The position numbers were made by a program, and so were the translations under genes. Below the pieces are notes generated by a model. It saw only the letters and a program-made list of their open reading frames with translations. It had not been told where the DNA came from and did not search any database. DNA of 42,705 nucleotides from Bdellovibrio sp. (lineage in GTDB: Bacteria > Bdellovibrionota > Bdellovibrionia > Bdellovibrionales > Bdellovibrionaceae): NCBI GenBank assembly GCA_014376935.1, contig JACMQO010000134.1, positions 1 to 42,705 of the forward strand. Reading direction: 5' to 3'. This document shows, piece after piece, positions 25,413 through 32,792 of the stretch. Numbering within the stretch: the first letter of the stretch is position 1; each line of letters begins with the position of its first letter.

Positions 25413-25694
25413 ATGAGAAATTACGAACAGCAAAAAGAATTAATCAGAAAACGAGCCTACATCAGCTTCTTAACCTTTATTTTAGGGCTTTCTACGCCAA
25501 CGCTATTTTCAATCTCTAAACAAGCCAACCTATCATTATCGATTCAAGTGACTCTTTATTTAGGACTTTTAATTGCGCTTTTTGTTTGTCTATTTCAAAA
25601 ACGTCAAATCAAATTGCAGCTAGAACAAATTTCGACTCGTTCTAACCAAACGGCCGAAGAATCTGTATCCAACGTATTTCAAAAATCGTCTTAG
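25413..25694 (+). CDS. Small two-helix membrane protein
   Basis: This 93-residue protein is not recognised. It has a charged N-terminus (MRNYEQQKELIRKR), two hydrophobic helices (about residues 16-34 and 42-62) and a Gln/Ser-rich cytosolic tail. The hairpin with both ends probably inside is a common small inner-membrane design, and nothing points to a role. It stands alone, with 129 bases to the next reading frame. Confidence 0.6.
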   Translation: MRNYEQQKELIRKRAYISFLTFILGLSTPTLFSISKQANLSLSIQVTLYLGLLIALFVCLFQKRQIKLQLEQISTRSNQTAEESVSNVFQKSS

Positions 25695-25823
25695 GCGCAT
25701 TAATCTTAAGAAAAATCTGGGTACGTTTAAAGAACCTAACGTATGGGTTCGCTATCAACTATAAACAAGAATACGTACATCAAGTAAAAAATAGATCAGT
25801 TATGATAATCACAAAAGCAATTT

Positions 25824-26234
25824 ATGAAGGATAGGTTAGAGATCGCCAAGAACCCCGAAAAAGACCTTATTCTTGCTTCCGTTTTTTGGAAGCGCGCGGG
25901 GACAGCTGGCTCAATTTTTCGTTGTTTCTACAGAGATTTTTTACTTGAGAGTTCACAGGTGCTAGGCACAAAAGCTGTTAAAATTGCGTATGTTGCCTTT
26001 CGCGAAATAGCTGAAGATTGGCGTCAGGTCGCAATACTTATTGAAGAATCTGGAAAAAAACTAACTCTGCCACCATTGATAAAGGCTGCAAAAATTAGCG
26101 AGAGCTTAGCCGTCAAAGAAAAATCTGCAAGCAGCTGCTTAGCGATATTTAATTTGAGCAGCATTATGGGGTCAAAAGTAATACTGGAATCACTAATACA
26201 CCTGAAGCAAACCCTCAATACACCATTCATCTGA
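25824..26234 (+). pseudogene. Orphan DUF4872-like C-terminal fragment
   Basis: This 136-residue helical reading frame contains GTAGSIFRCFYRDFLLESSQVLG followed by a second helical half with EIAEDWRQVAILIEESGK. From memory of the family, these resemble the DUF4872 C-terminal domain of BtrH-like proteins, which are normally about 320-340 residues with a papain-like N-terminal domain. That N-terminal domain is not encoded upstream, where only a two-helix membrane protein gene is found. No ribosome binding site is seen before the ATG. It is probably a truncated relic, but a short functional protein cannot be excluded. Confidence 0.45.
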
Positions 26235-26326
26235 TAAGTTATATTATGTTACATACGGTGTGTATTACAAATCGAGACCAACTTAAACCCTGACATTTAT
26301 TTCTTACAGATTTAAGCTATTTACAC

Positions 26327-26794
26327 ATGTTACCTTTGGTTATTAAACAAATCACCTTCGATCAAATCTTACCGATTTGGGCCCAGTACTTATGGCCAGA
26401 ACGTCGATCAATCATTGAACCTGTTAGCGCGATTGATATCGATTCAAATATTGATATGGGTATTTTTAATTTCGCCGATAATGCCCACTATTTTGCGGCT
26501 TTTAATAATGATCAGATCATTGGAGTTATTAGTGGCCATTTAACCAAGCCTAATCAGTGTCGTCTGCGGGGTTTATTTGTGATGCCCGAATACCGCGGCC
26601 AATCGGTTTCACGAAGACTGATTGAAACTGAACTGAACCATGCCACCGAATTAGGTTGCACGCAGATATGGGCTTTAATTCGTACCAAAAACATAGGTTT
26701 ATTCGCCAAATATGAATTCAAAGAACATATGTTAACAAATAAATATGAATTCGGTCCGCATTACATCGTCCAGCGTAAAATTCCCCAGACCTAG
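26327..26794 (+). CDS. GNAT family N-acetyltransferase
   Basis: This 155-residue cytosolic acetyl-CoA-dependent acyltransferase has the central beta-strand pair AAFNNDQIIGVISGHL and RLRGLFVMPEYRGQSVSRRLIE. The second contains the acetyl-CoA-binding pattern (R/Q-x-x-G-x-G/A, here R-G-Q-S-V-S, so one Gly is replaced). The end KYEFKEH is the usual last helix and strand. The substrate is unknown. It is followed after 36 bases by a hexapeptide-repeat acyltransferase; the pair may or may not be linked. Confidence 0.85.
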   Translation: MLPLVIKQITFDQILPIWAQYLWPERRSIIEPVSAIDIDSNIDMGIFNFADNAHYFAAFNNDQIIGVISGHLTKPNQCRLRGLFVMPEYRGQSVSRRLIETELNHATELGCTQIWALIRTKNIGLFAKYEFKEHMLTNKYEFGPHYIVQRKIPQT

Positions 26795-26830
26795 ACTCTT
26801 AAGTTCGAAGTAATTATCCGATATTAAAGT

Positions 26831-27640
26831 ATGAACAAAATTGATCTTGAATCAACCAAAAGTCAGCGCACGGGATTTGTCGGATTATTTGAAACGACAT
26901 TACGAAAATTTAAAATATTAACTTACTTAATTTCGATGATCCCAATTTATTTAGTGGCGTGCTTAGTTTTAGCAACGGCATTAGTTCCAGCTATTTATAC
27001 TTTTAAGTCCATTCAGAATCTAACGCACTTATCAGGAGAATTGGTTCAAAATATCGGAATCGCTTTATCATTAGCGGCCGGGTATTTCATTTACGGAACA
27101 ACTTTGATGTTTGTAGCCCCGTTGGTGAATTTTATTTTACGAGCAAAGCTAAAAGCTTGGCGCGGTCCGTATCATTCGGCGGAATCTGTAAAATGGTTTA
27201 TTCACAATGGGTTAACGTATTTAGTTCGTTATACATTTTTAGAGTTCGTAACGCCGTCGCCATTAAGTTTATTATTTTACAGAATGATGGGAATGAAAAT
27301 GGGGTCTGGTGTCGTGATCAATACGACTTGGATTTCTGATCCGTCATTGATTGAACTAGGTGATAAAGTCACATTAGGCGGATCGGTTACAATCGTAGCC
27401 CATTATGGCCAGGGTGGATTATTAGTTATTGCCCCCGTCCGCATCGGAAATAACTGCACCGTCGGTTTAAAATCTTCAATCATGGGCGGAGTTATAATGG
27501 GTGATGGAGCAAAGCTATTACCCCATTCAGTTGTATTACCAAAAACCGTTATTCCCCCCGGAGAAACTTGGGGTGGAGTTCCGGCTGTAAAAATTGATTT
27601 ACTCAAAGTGATAAAAAACGCTTCAACGCCTGCGGCCTAA
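26831..27640 (+). CDS. Membrane-bound hexapeptide-repeat acyltransferase
   Basis: This 269-residue protein has two long hydrophobic helices (about residues 30-57 and 73-103) and then a left-handed beta-helix (about 155-250) built from hexapeptide repeats (VVINTTWISDPSLIELGDKVTLGGSVTIVAH, then PVRIGNNCTVGLKSSIMGGVIMGDGAKL). The end WGGVPAVKI is typical of the trimeric LbetaH acetyltransferases. The catalytic His is probably the one in VAHYGQGG. Similar domains end some non-ribosomal peptide synthetase-like proteins. The acceptor is unknown, and sugar or surface polymer modification is a guess. Confidence 0.82.
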   Translation: MNKIDLESTKSQRTGFVGLFETTLRKFKILTYLISMIPIYLVACLVLATALVPAIYTFKSIQNLTHLSGELVQNIGIALSLAAGYFIYGTTLMFVAPLVNFILRAKLKAWRGPYHSAESVKWFIHNGLTYLVRYTFLEFVTPSPLSLLFYRMMGMKMGSGVVINTTWISDPSLIELGDKVTLGGSVTIVAHYGQGGLLVIAPVRIGNNCTVGLKSSIMGGVIMGDGAKLLPHSVVLPKTVIPPGETWGGVPAVKIDLLKVIKNASTPAA

Positions 27641-27644
27641 AGGC

Positions 27645-27830
27645 TTAGTGTTTTTTACCTTTACCTGAAATTTTATCATTAAGATGATCCATATAGTCTT
27701 TCACAAAATCAAGCGACCCCTTTGCGATTTGTTTGTCGTTGTCTTGAACGGCCTTTTTATATTGAGCCGATGCATTTTGACCATGAAAATAACCTAGAAG
27801 ATAGGCGAAGTAATCCTGATACTCGGTCAT
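27645..27830 (-). CDS. Small hypothetical protein
   Basis: This 61-residue soluble, charged helical protein (MTEYQDYFAYLLGYFHGQNASAQY, ending SGKGKKH) is not recognised. It ends 4 bases from the convergent acyltransferase stop. No clear ribosome binding site precedes the ATG. The frame stays open for 19 codons upstream of the ATG with coding-like residues (ALEDLSIDHLKDKD), so the true start may be a non-ATG codon or the gene may be a remnant. Confidence 0.5.
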   Translation of the reverse strand: MTEYQDYFAYLLGYFHGQNASAQYKKAVQDNDKQIAKGSLDFVKDYMDHLNDKISGKGKKH

Positions 27831-28036
27831 ATCTTTATCTTTTAAATGGTCAATGGATAGGTCTTCTAATGCATTTTCTTATTTTTTACGAAATACAAAT
27901 GAATTTTCAATCTGATCATCCCCACGAGCCAGCAAAGCTTGTTACAGAAGTTGATAAAATCAAGTGGACTCTTGTTAAAGTCCCTACTTTGTCTCACCCT
28001 GCGATGGGTAGCAAAAACTGTTGGTCGATCACCCGA

Positions 28037-28930
28037 CTACTCGATTTTTTTAAGGTAATCGCCGGCAGATTCTTTGGGTCGAATATCTAAGTATTTACCA
28101 GTTGTTGAAATGGATTCGTGCCCCAACGTTTTTTGAACGACATGAATCGGCGCACCGGCTTCGATAGAATGGGTCGCGCAGGTATGACGTAACCAATGCG
28201 GCGACGGCATCACCGAAAGCTTAGCTTTGACGGCCGAAGCACGCACGATACGAAAAATCTGACTTGAATTCAATGGCTTATCAACGATATTCGCTAAATC
28301 ACTTTCAGAAACGAATAAATAACGAGTCGAAATTTTCGCAACGTAATCTAAAAGTTCGATCGATAAATGACTGGGTAAATTAATAGATCGCACTTTGCGT
28401 CCTTTACCTTCGACCAGTAGGTAATAAGCATCTTCTGAAGTTTTTTGAATGCTGGTTACTTTTAGTTTACAAAGTTCATCCACACGAATCCCGGTAAAAT
28501 AAAAAATTTTTAAAATCAGCGAATTTCTAGAATTCATTTCTTTCAAAATCATTTGCTCAACTTGCTCACGAGATAAAACTTTTGAATAAAGACGATCGGG
28601 GGTTTTGATCGATTCTAACATCGTGGCGGGATTTCGCTCTATATACCCCGTCTTTTGCGCAAACGAAAATAACGAACACAGCGCGTTTTTATAGGTGTTT
28701 CGGGTCGAGTCTGTATGATCACCAAATGTTTTAATAAATAAAGATAAGTGCGTAATCTGAGTGGTTTTTAAAGTCAGCGCCGGGTAGAAATTCATGAATT
28801 CTTTAACGATACGGCGGTAATAGCGCTGCGTTTTTTCTGACTTTTGAAAAAGCCAAGATCCTATGATGGCCAAATCTTCTAAATTCTTTCCGGGTACGAT
28901 CTCTAGATTATTAATTTGAGAAACTGGCAT
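28037..28930 (-). CDS. Tyrosine recombinase (XerC/XerD-like integrase)
   Basis: This is a 297-residue site-specific recombinase. Residues 15-100 are the SAM-like core-binding domain, and 120-290 the catalytic domain. The full catalytic set is visible: Arg149 (TGIRVDEL), Lys176 (EGKGRK), His245 and Arg248 (HWLRHT), His271 (LGHES) and nucleophile Tyr280 (GKYLDI). Length and layout match XerC/XerD and single-gene integrases. The start codon coincides with one end of a perfect 11-bp inverted repeat (28930-28961), with no good ribosome binding site outside it. No tRNA lies next to it. Whether this is the cell's dif recombinase or a mobile-element enzyme is not settled; the neighbours suggest an accessory site. 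Confidence 0.92.
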   Translation of the reverse strand: MPVSQINNLEIVPGKNLEDLAIIGSWLFQKSEKTQRYYRRIVKEFMNFYPALTLKTTQITHLSLFIKTFGDHTDSTRNTYKNALCSLFSFAQKTGYIERNPATMLESIKTPDRLYSKVLSREQVEQMILKEMNSRNSLILKIFYFTGIRVDELCKLKVTSIQKTSEDAYYLLVEGKGRKVRSINLPSHLSIELLDYVAKISTRYLFVSESDLANIVDKPLNSSQIFRIVRASAVKAKLSVMPSPHWLRHTCATHSIEAGAPIHVVQKTLGHESISTTGKYLDIRPKESAGDYLKKIE

Positions 28931-28961
28931 GCAGTTAATAGCCTATCAGTTATTAACTGCA
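28930..28961. repeat. Perfect 11-bp inverted repeat at the recombinase start
   Basis: TGCAGTTAATA (28930-28940) and its exact reverse complement TATTAACTGCA (28951-28961) are separated by 10 bases, GCCTATCAGT. The dyad overlaps the first base of the recombinase ATG and covers its leader. It could be a recombinase binding site, an operator, or an mRNA hairpin over the ribosome binding region. Confidence 0.85.
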
Positions 28962-28984
28962 GCGCAAGAAAAGATGGTTTGCTG

Positions 28985-29320
28985 TTACTTCGTAACGTTA
29001 TTCACCGGTGTTGTTGTCTCTACGTCGGCCGGGCCCGTGACAGAATCAGACGCTTTCGCTGCTGATGTTGTTCCCATCGCTGCTGCGTTTGTATTTGTTG
29101 TTGTTGCCGCGCGGTTCATATTTGAGTTTCCAGTTGTTGTCGTCGTTGTCGTATCGACCATTGAACTTGTCGCTGCCGGAGTCATCGATTCGTTCACACG
29201 TGGAGAACGAGCCGCAAAAGCGATCGCCAATACGATAATGATGGCTGCCGCAAAACCCCAGTAAATGGCTTTGTTGTTTTTGCGTGCTGTTGGTTGATTC
29301 ATTGTTGTCGTTGTTGCCAT
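28985..29320 (-). CDS. Thr-rich single-pass membrane protein
   Basis: This 111-residue protein has a short cytosolic Thr-rich N-terminus, one membrane helix (YWGFAAAIIIVLAIAFAA, about residues 20-37), and a low-complexity Thr/Ala/Asn exported tail with several Thr runs. It has no recognised family. AAAGGGG lies seven bases before the ATG, which makes it more likely real than the opposite-strand frame over the same bases. It lies 54 bases upstream of the recombinase gene on the same strand. Confidence 0.7.
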   Translation of the reverse strand: MATTTTMNQPTARKNNKAIYWGFAAAIIIVLAIAFAARSPRVNESMTPAATSSMVDTTTTTTTGNSNMNRAATTTNTNAAAMGTTSAAKASDSVTGPADVETTTPVNNVTK

Positions 29321-29659
29321 GTTAAATCCCCTTTCAAAGGTTTATCGAATAATCAAAGCGAAAACAGTTCGCTTCTTAGCGATAGAATGAAAATGCAATC
29401 CAGATTCCATAAAAACAGCCCTTCAGAAGTGAAATAGGGCCTTCTAATGATATGGGTTCATTCATTTCGCCTCACCCCTAGGGAAAAACAGAATGCAAAA
29501 ATCTGAAAAAAAGAGCTTAAAAACTGCTTAAAATTTAACATTCGAAAAACAACATAAACACAAATGTAATTATATGCACGAATACTTAACTAATCATGCA
29601 TCTACAAACTAGACCTTTGTCCAATAGTAAAATATGGCAGTTTTGGCAGAATTTGAAGT
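29321..29659. other. AT-rich intergenic region with promoter space for both sides
   Basis: This stretch holds no convincing gene. It separates the divergent Thr-rich protein and HTH genes and must hold both promoters, though no strong -35/-10 pair stands out. Near the right end the hexamer TGGCAG occurs twice (see the repeat at 29635-29675). Confidence 0.4.
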
Positions 29660-29675
29660 ATGAAAAATACTGCCA
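29635..29675. promoter_or_regulatory. TGGCAG hexamer repeats around the HTH gene start
   Basis: TGGCAG occurs at 29635-29640 and 29644-29649 as a direct repeat with a 3-base gap. Its reverse complement CTGCCA is at 29670-29675, just inside the gene. The ATG at 29660 lies between them. This could be an autoregulatory operator or a short mRNA hairpin; no normal ribosome binding site is seen here. Confidence 0.45.
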
Positions 29676-30106
29676 CCGCATTTGATTATCCGATCGTAAT
29701 TCGCCAGAAGCTTGGTTTTTTAACCATAACGGTTCCAGACTTAAATATCGTCATGGCGGAAGAAATTCCTGTGACGGGAAAACTAGAGAAACATTTCTTA
29801 ATGAAAGTCGCCAGGAGCATAGGTTTGACGTGGCTGAAGGTCGACAAACAAATCAAACGCAAACAAGCCAAATTAAGAAAACCATCACCAACAAAAAGCA
29901 TCATGGGTCCACTGTTTAAAAACAAACCCATCAACACCCCAGAAGCCGCCAAGATCTTGGGAGTCAGCGAAAACACATTAAGAAGAATGGTAAAAAGAAA
30001 ACAAATCCAATGCATGAAGACGGCCAAAGGCCACAGAAGATTCAGCGAAACGGCATTAAAAAATTGGATAGAAAAAAGCAAATCGCAAGAAAACCCAAAG
30101 AATTAA
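29660..30106 (+). CDS. HicB-like N-terminal domain with excisionase-type HTH
   Basis: This is a 148-residue DNA-binding protein. Residues 8-50 (FDYPIVIRQKLGFLTITVPDL) resemble the partial RNase H fold of HicB antitoxins. Residues 92-143 (INTPEAAKILGVSENTLRRMVKRKQIQCMKTAKGHRRF) are a clear MerR/excisionase-type winged helix-turn-helix that reads DNA. No HicA toxin gene is next to it. It may regulate itself and perhaps the recombinase 700 bases away, which is inference. The HTH call is strong; the HicB-like call is moderate. Confidence 0.8.
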   Translation: MKNTATAFDYPIVIRQKLGFLTITVPDLNIVMAEEIPVTGKLEKHFLMKVARSIGLTWLKVDKQIKRKQAKLRKPSPTKSIMGPLFKNKPINTPEAAKILGVSENTLRRMVKRKQIQCMKTAKGHRRFSETALKNWIEKSKSQENPKN

Positions 30107-30459
30107 TGTGTAATAAAAATCAGGTCTAAATACCAAACTTCTCTGTAAGTTGTATACATATAGGCAGACATCTTACGGAGGAGTAATTTGGAAAATAACA
30201 CCACTTCAAATGCGGCAAAATTTTAAATTATGATGAAAATTTAAAAAGAAAAAAACAAGAGCCAAAATCTATTTAAAAGAACAATTAAATTAGATAAAAG
30301 AAAAATCAAATAGAAGACTACAATCCAGAACCAAAAAAAAATCCTGAAAGTACCCTTTCAGGATTCACCAACGAACCACAAACCAACATCTAAAAAAAGA
30401 ATCCCAATGAGGCGGTAGCTAAAAAACCACCCAAAACTAAAATCAAAAGACCCTAAACA
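30107..30459. other. AT-rich intergenic region
   Basis: No full gene is visible. A strong ribosome-binding-like ACGGAGGAG (30175-30183) precedes a TTG that opens a frame of only 12 codons, followed by A-rich degenerate sequence, so this may be a gene relic. The right part holds the terminator at 30333-30365. Confidence 0.4.
30333..30365 (-). terminator. Rho-independent terminator of the bamB operon
   Basis: The stem AATCCTGAAAG/CTTTCAGGATT (30340-30350 and 30355-30365) has a 4-base loop. On the minus strand it is followed by a run of T (plus-strand A at 30333-30340). It lies downstream of the small lipoprotein gene, the last of the minus-strand run. Confidence 0.9.
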
Positions 30460-30855
30460 CTAATCCTTATTCCACTTTTTAAACCCAAGCTTCTGCGCCT
30501 TGTCCAAATCAGCCGCTAAAATCTCATAAACATTACAAGTTCCTGTCGGATGACCACACATCTGAACACGCATCAAGCCATCATGCTTATTGTCTGCCTT
30601 AAAGACTTGAATCCCTTGAAGGTCTTTCTTCATCGTATCAAGGTCAATTTTAGCTCCTTGACCACATTGCAAAGACCCATCTGGCTTATAAACACGAACT
30701 TTTGAAGTTAAATCTTTAGCTTCAGTCATGGTCTTTTCATTTCCTTTGATTTCAACCGGAGGACGATCTTCAATTTTACATTTAGCGGTCGAGCATCCCA
30801 TAAAAGCAAATGCCGCAAACGATAAAGCTAATACAGATAATTTACGTAAACTCAT
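30460..30855 (-). CDS. Small lipoprotein of unknown function
   Basis: This 131-residue protein has a signal peptide and lipobox FMGC with Cys21. The mature part has five more Cys (AKCKIEDR, LQCGQGAK, VQMCGHPTGTCNVYEI) and a positively charged end. No family is recognised. It lies 23 bases after bamB and before the operon terminator, which suggests an envelope role tied to outer-membrane assembly; that is inference from position only. Confidence 0.75.
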   Translation of the reverse strand: MSLRKLSVLALSFAAFAFMGCSTAKCKIEDRPPVEIKGNEKTMTEAKDLTSKVRVYKPDGSLQCGQGAKIDLDTMKKDLQGIQVFKADNKHDGLMRVQMCGHPTGTCNVYEILAADLDKAQKLGFKKWNKD

Positions 30856-30878
30856 TTAAATACCCACCTTTGTTTAAA

Positions 30879-32045
30879 TTATCGTAAGAATGAAGGCTCT
30901 TCAGGCGCATTGATACTGGCACGAATGGAATAGGCATTGCCTTCACCCGAAATAAAATAAATGTTATTTTGATCCGCTTGAACCGTCGGTCTAGAAAACA
31001 CCCCACGACCTGGATCAAACGAAGCTTTCTTAGCCCCTGTCAATAAATCCAGTAGAATCAAACTACCCTGAGACTCTCCGGCCACGACAAAACCCTTAAA
31101 TAAAACAGGATCGGTCATGATGCCTTTATCACTTTTAAATCTCCAAAACTCTTTACCGTCTTTTTTATAAACAGAAATCATTTCAGATTTTGAAGAGCCA
31201 AAAATAATGCGATCGCCCGAAATCACCGGCGTGCTGACGCCACCGCTTTTAACACTCCAGACAATTTCACCTTTGTTTTTTGAAACACAGTAAAGTTTGT
31301 CGTCATAACTATTAATATAAAGATAATCGCCATCCACAATTGGGCTTGAGTCGATATCTTTAAAGCGGGTGTTCTTGTTTAAAGAAATCTCCCACTGCTG
31401 ACTGCCCGTCTTTGCGTTAAACGAGACTAAAGAGCCGTCACTAAATCCAACGTATAAAATTCCATTTGAAAGGGCTGGCTTGGAGCCTCCGCGAATAGTC
31501 ATTAAGTTCGATGTGTCTTGACGATTGTAGGTCCAAAGTTGCTTACCCGTCGCCGCATCTAAAGCGAATATCGACTGGCTACCCGAGATAAAATACAAAG
31601 AGCCATCAAATAATAAGGGCTCTGCAACGGCTTCTGATTTCGTGTCAAAAGTCCAAAGAACCGACCCATTCGTTAAATCAATGGAATACATTTTTCCGTT
31701 ATTCGATCCGACAAACAAACGATCACGAATGGCCGTACCGCTAGCTTCGACCCCGTAAGGGATGTTGACGCGCCATAATTCTTGACCAGACTCTTGATTG
31801 TAAGCAACAAGACCATCTACGGCGTTACCCATAATAATCTTATTTTTGTAAACAATGGGCGTCATACGGTTAATTTTACGAAACCCGTCGTTTTTCTTAG
31901 CTAACGAATCACGAACCCACCGCGCTGACAAAGTCACGCGGGCTTCGGGAACCGAGTCTTTTTTTGCACTTGAAGTACAACTTGAAAAAAACAAACCGTA
32001 AGTCATTGCGATCAAGATCAGAGTGATTTTTTGAAGTTGTGTCAT
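30879..32045 (-). CDS. bamB: Outer membrane protein assembly factor BamB
   Basis: This 388-residue lipoprotein has lipobox FSSC (Cys23) and then an eight-blade PQQ-type beta-propeller. Repeats such as VAYNQESGQELWRV, YSIDLTNGSVLWTF, FALDAATGKQLWTY and SFNAKTGSQQWEI carry the family's A-x-D-x-x-T-G-x-x-x-W pattern. BamB helps the BAM complex insert beta-barrel proteins and sits in the outer membrane facing the periplasm. The upstream neighbour is a YfgM-like TPR protein 5 bases away, the same pair as in E. coli, which supports the call; der, which follows in E. coli, is absent here. Confidence 0.92.
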   Translation of the reverse strand: MTQLQKITLILIAMTYGLFFSSCTSSAKKDSVPEARVTLSARWVRDSLAKKNDGFRKINRMTPIVYKNKIIMGNAVDGLVAYNQESGQELWRVNIPYGVEASGTAIRDRLFVGSNNGKMYSIDLTNGSVLWTFDTKSEAVAEPLLFDGSLYFISGSQSIFALDAATGKQLWTYNRQDTSNLMTIRGGSKPALSNGILYVGFSDGSLVSFNAKTGSQQWEISLNKNTRFKDIDSSPIVDGDYLYINSYDDKLYCVSKNKGEIVWSVKSGGVSTPVISGDRIIFGSSKSEMISVYKKDGKEFWRFKSDKGIMTDPVLFKGFVVAGESQGSLILLDLLTGAKKASFDPGRGVFSRPTVQADQNNIYFISGEGNAYSIRASINAPEEPSFLR

Positions 32046-32050
32046 AGTGA

Positions 32051-32764
32051 TTATGTACCCGATACTTTTTTGAATTGAATAAGACGTAAATACTTAGCCG
32101 CTTCTTTGACTGATGAAGATGACTCAAAAGTCTCGTTTTTGCCGTCAGGCTTTTGATTTGCGATATTCGTTAGAATTTCTTCGGCTCTTTTTAAATCGTT
32201 TGTTTTTTGGTAACACAATGCCTGTTGAATTTTAACGTCATTATGTAAAAAAGCCGCTTGTTTGCGATCAACAACTTTTTGCCAAACCGTAATCGCATCC
32301 GCACATTTATCTAAATCAGCTAAGACTTGACCTAATTGCTGCTGAACCAAAGTGTTCACAAGACCCGAGTCATTATTTTGCGCTTTTTGTAACGCAGCTA
32401 AAGCAGCATCTTTTTTATTTTCATCAATTAAAATTTCAGCGTAATACAATGCGGCCATTTGACCCGCTTTCGTCGCAGAATCGGTCGCTAAGAAAGCTTC
32501 GAAGTCTTTTTTAACAGACGCTAATTCGCCAGACAAATCAGGCGCAACTGCCGGAGTCTTTGCCTTTGGATCTTTAACTTCTGCCGGAGCTGCCTTTTTT
32601 GTTTTATAATCGCTGTATTTCTTCTCAATTAAAAAAAAGTTTTCTTGCGCTTTTTTCTCTGCCGACACGTTCATCGTTGTTTTTGCAACAATACCTAAAC
32701 CGACAACTAAAAGTAAAACGACTACGCCGACGATTGTTTTCCACTGTGTTTCTAAAAATGACAT
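32051..32764 (-). CDS. YfgM-like membrane TPR protein
   Basis: This 237-residue protein has an N-terminal membrane anchor (WKTIVGVVVLLLVVGLGIV, about residues 8-26) and then a periplasmic region of tetratricopeptide-like helices (AALYYAEILIDENKKDAALAALQKAQ, later DLKRAEEILTNIANQ). YfgM is a periplasmic chaperone-like partner of the SecYEG/PpiD machinery. A Pro/Ala/Lys linker near residues 55-75 separates the anchor from the TPR part. Its place just before bamB matches the conserved neighbourhood. It starts 28 bases after the leucine dehydrogenase stop. Confidence 0.87.
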   Translation of the reverse strand: MSFLETQWKTIVGVVVLLLVVGLGIVAKTTMNVSAEKKAQENFFLIEKKYSDYKTKKAAPAEVKDPKAKTPAVAPDLSGELASVKKDFEAFLATDSATKAGQMAALYYAEILIDENKKDAALAALQKAQNNDSGLVNTLVQQQLGQVLADLDKCADAITVWQKVVDRKQAAFLHNDVKIQQALCYQKTNDLKRAEEILTNIANQKPDGKNETFESSSSVKEAAKYLRLIQFKKVSGT

Positions 32765-32792
32765 TTTCTTCTGCTTTCCCTTATGTTGTGAA

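Noticed and set aside
27722-28090. Plus-strand reading frame of 122 codons
   Set aside because: It is antisense to the small gene at 27645-27830 and the recombinase 3' end. Its middle is uncovered by another gene but has no recognisable domain or ribosome binding site.
28929-29264. Plus-strand reading frame of 111 codons
   Set aside because: It is antisense to the Thr-rich protein gene, which has a good ribosome binding site (AAAGGGG). The hydrophobic Val-rich plus translation comes from reading Thr/Asn codon runs backwards.
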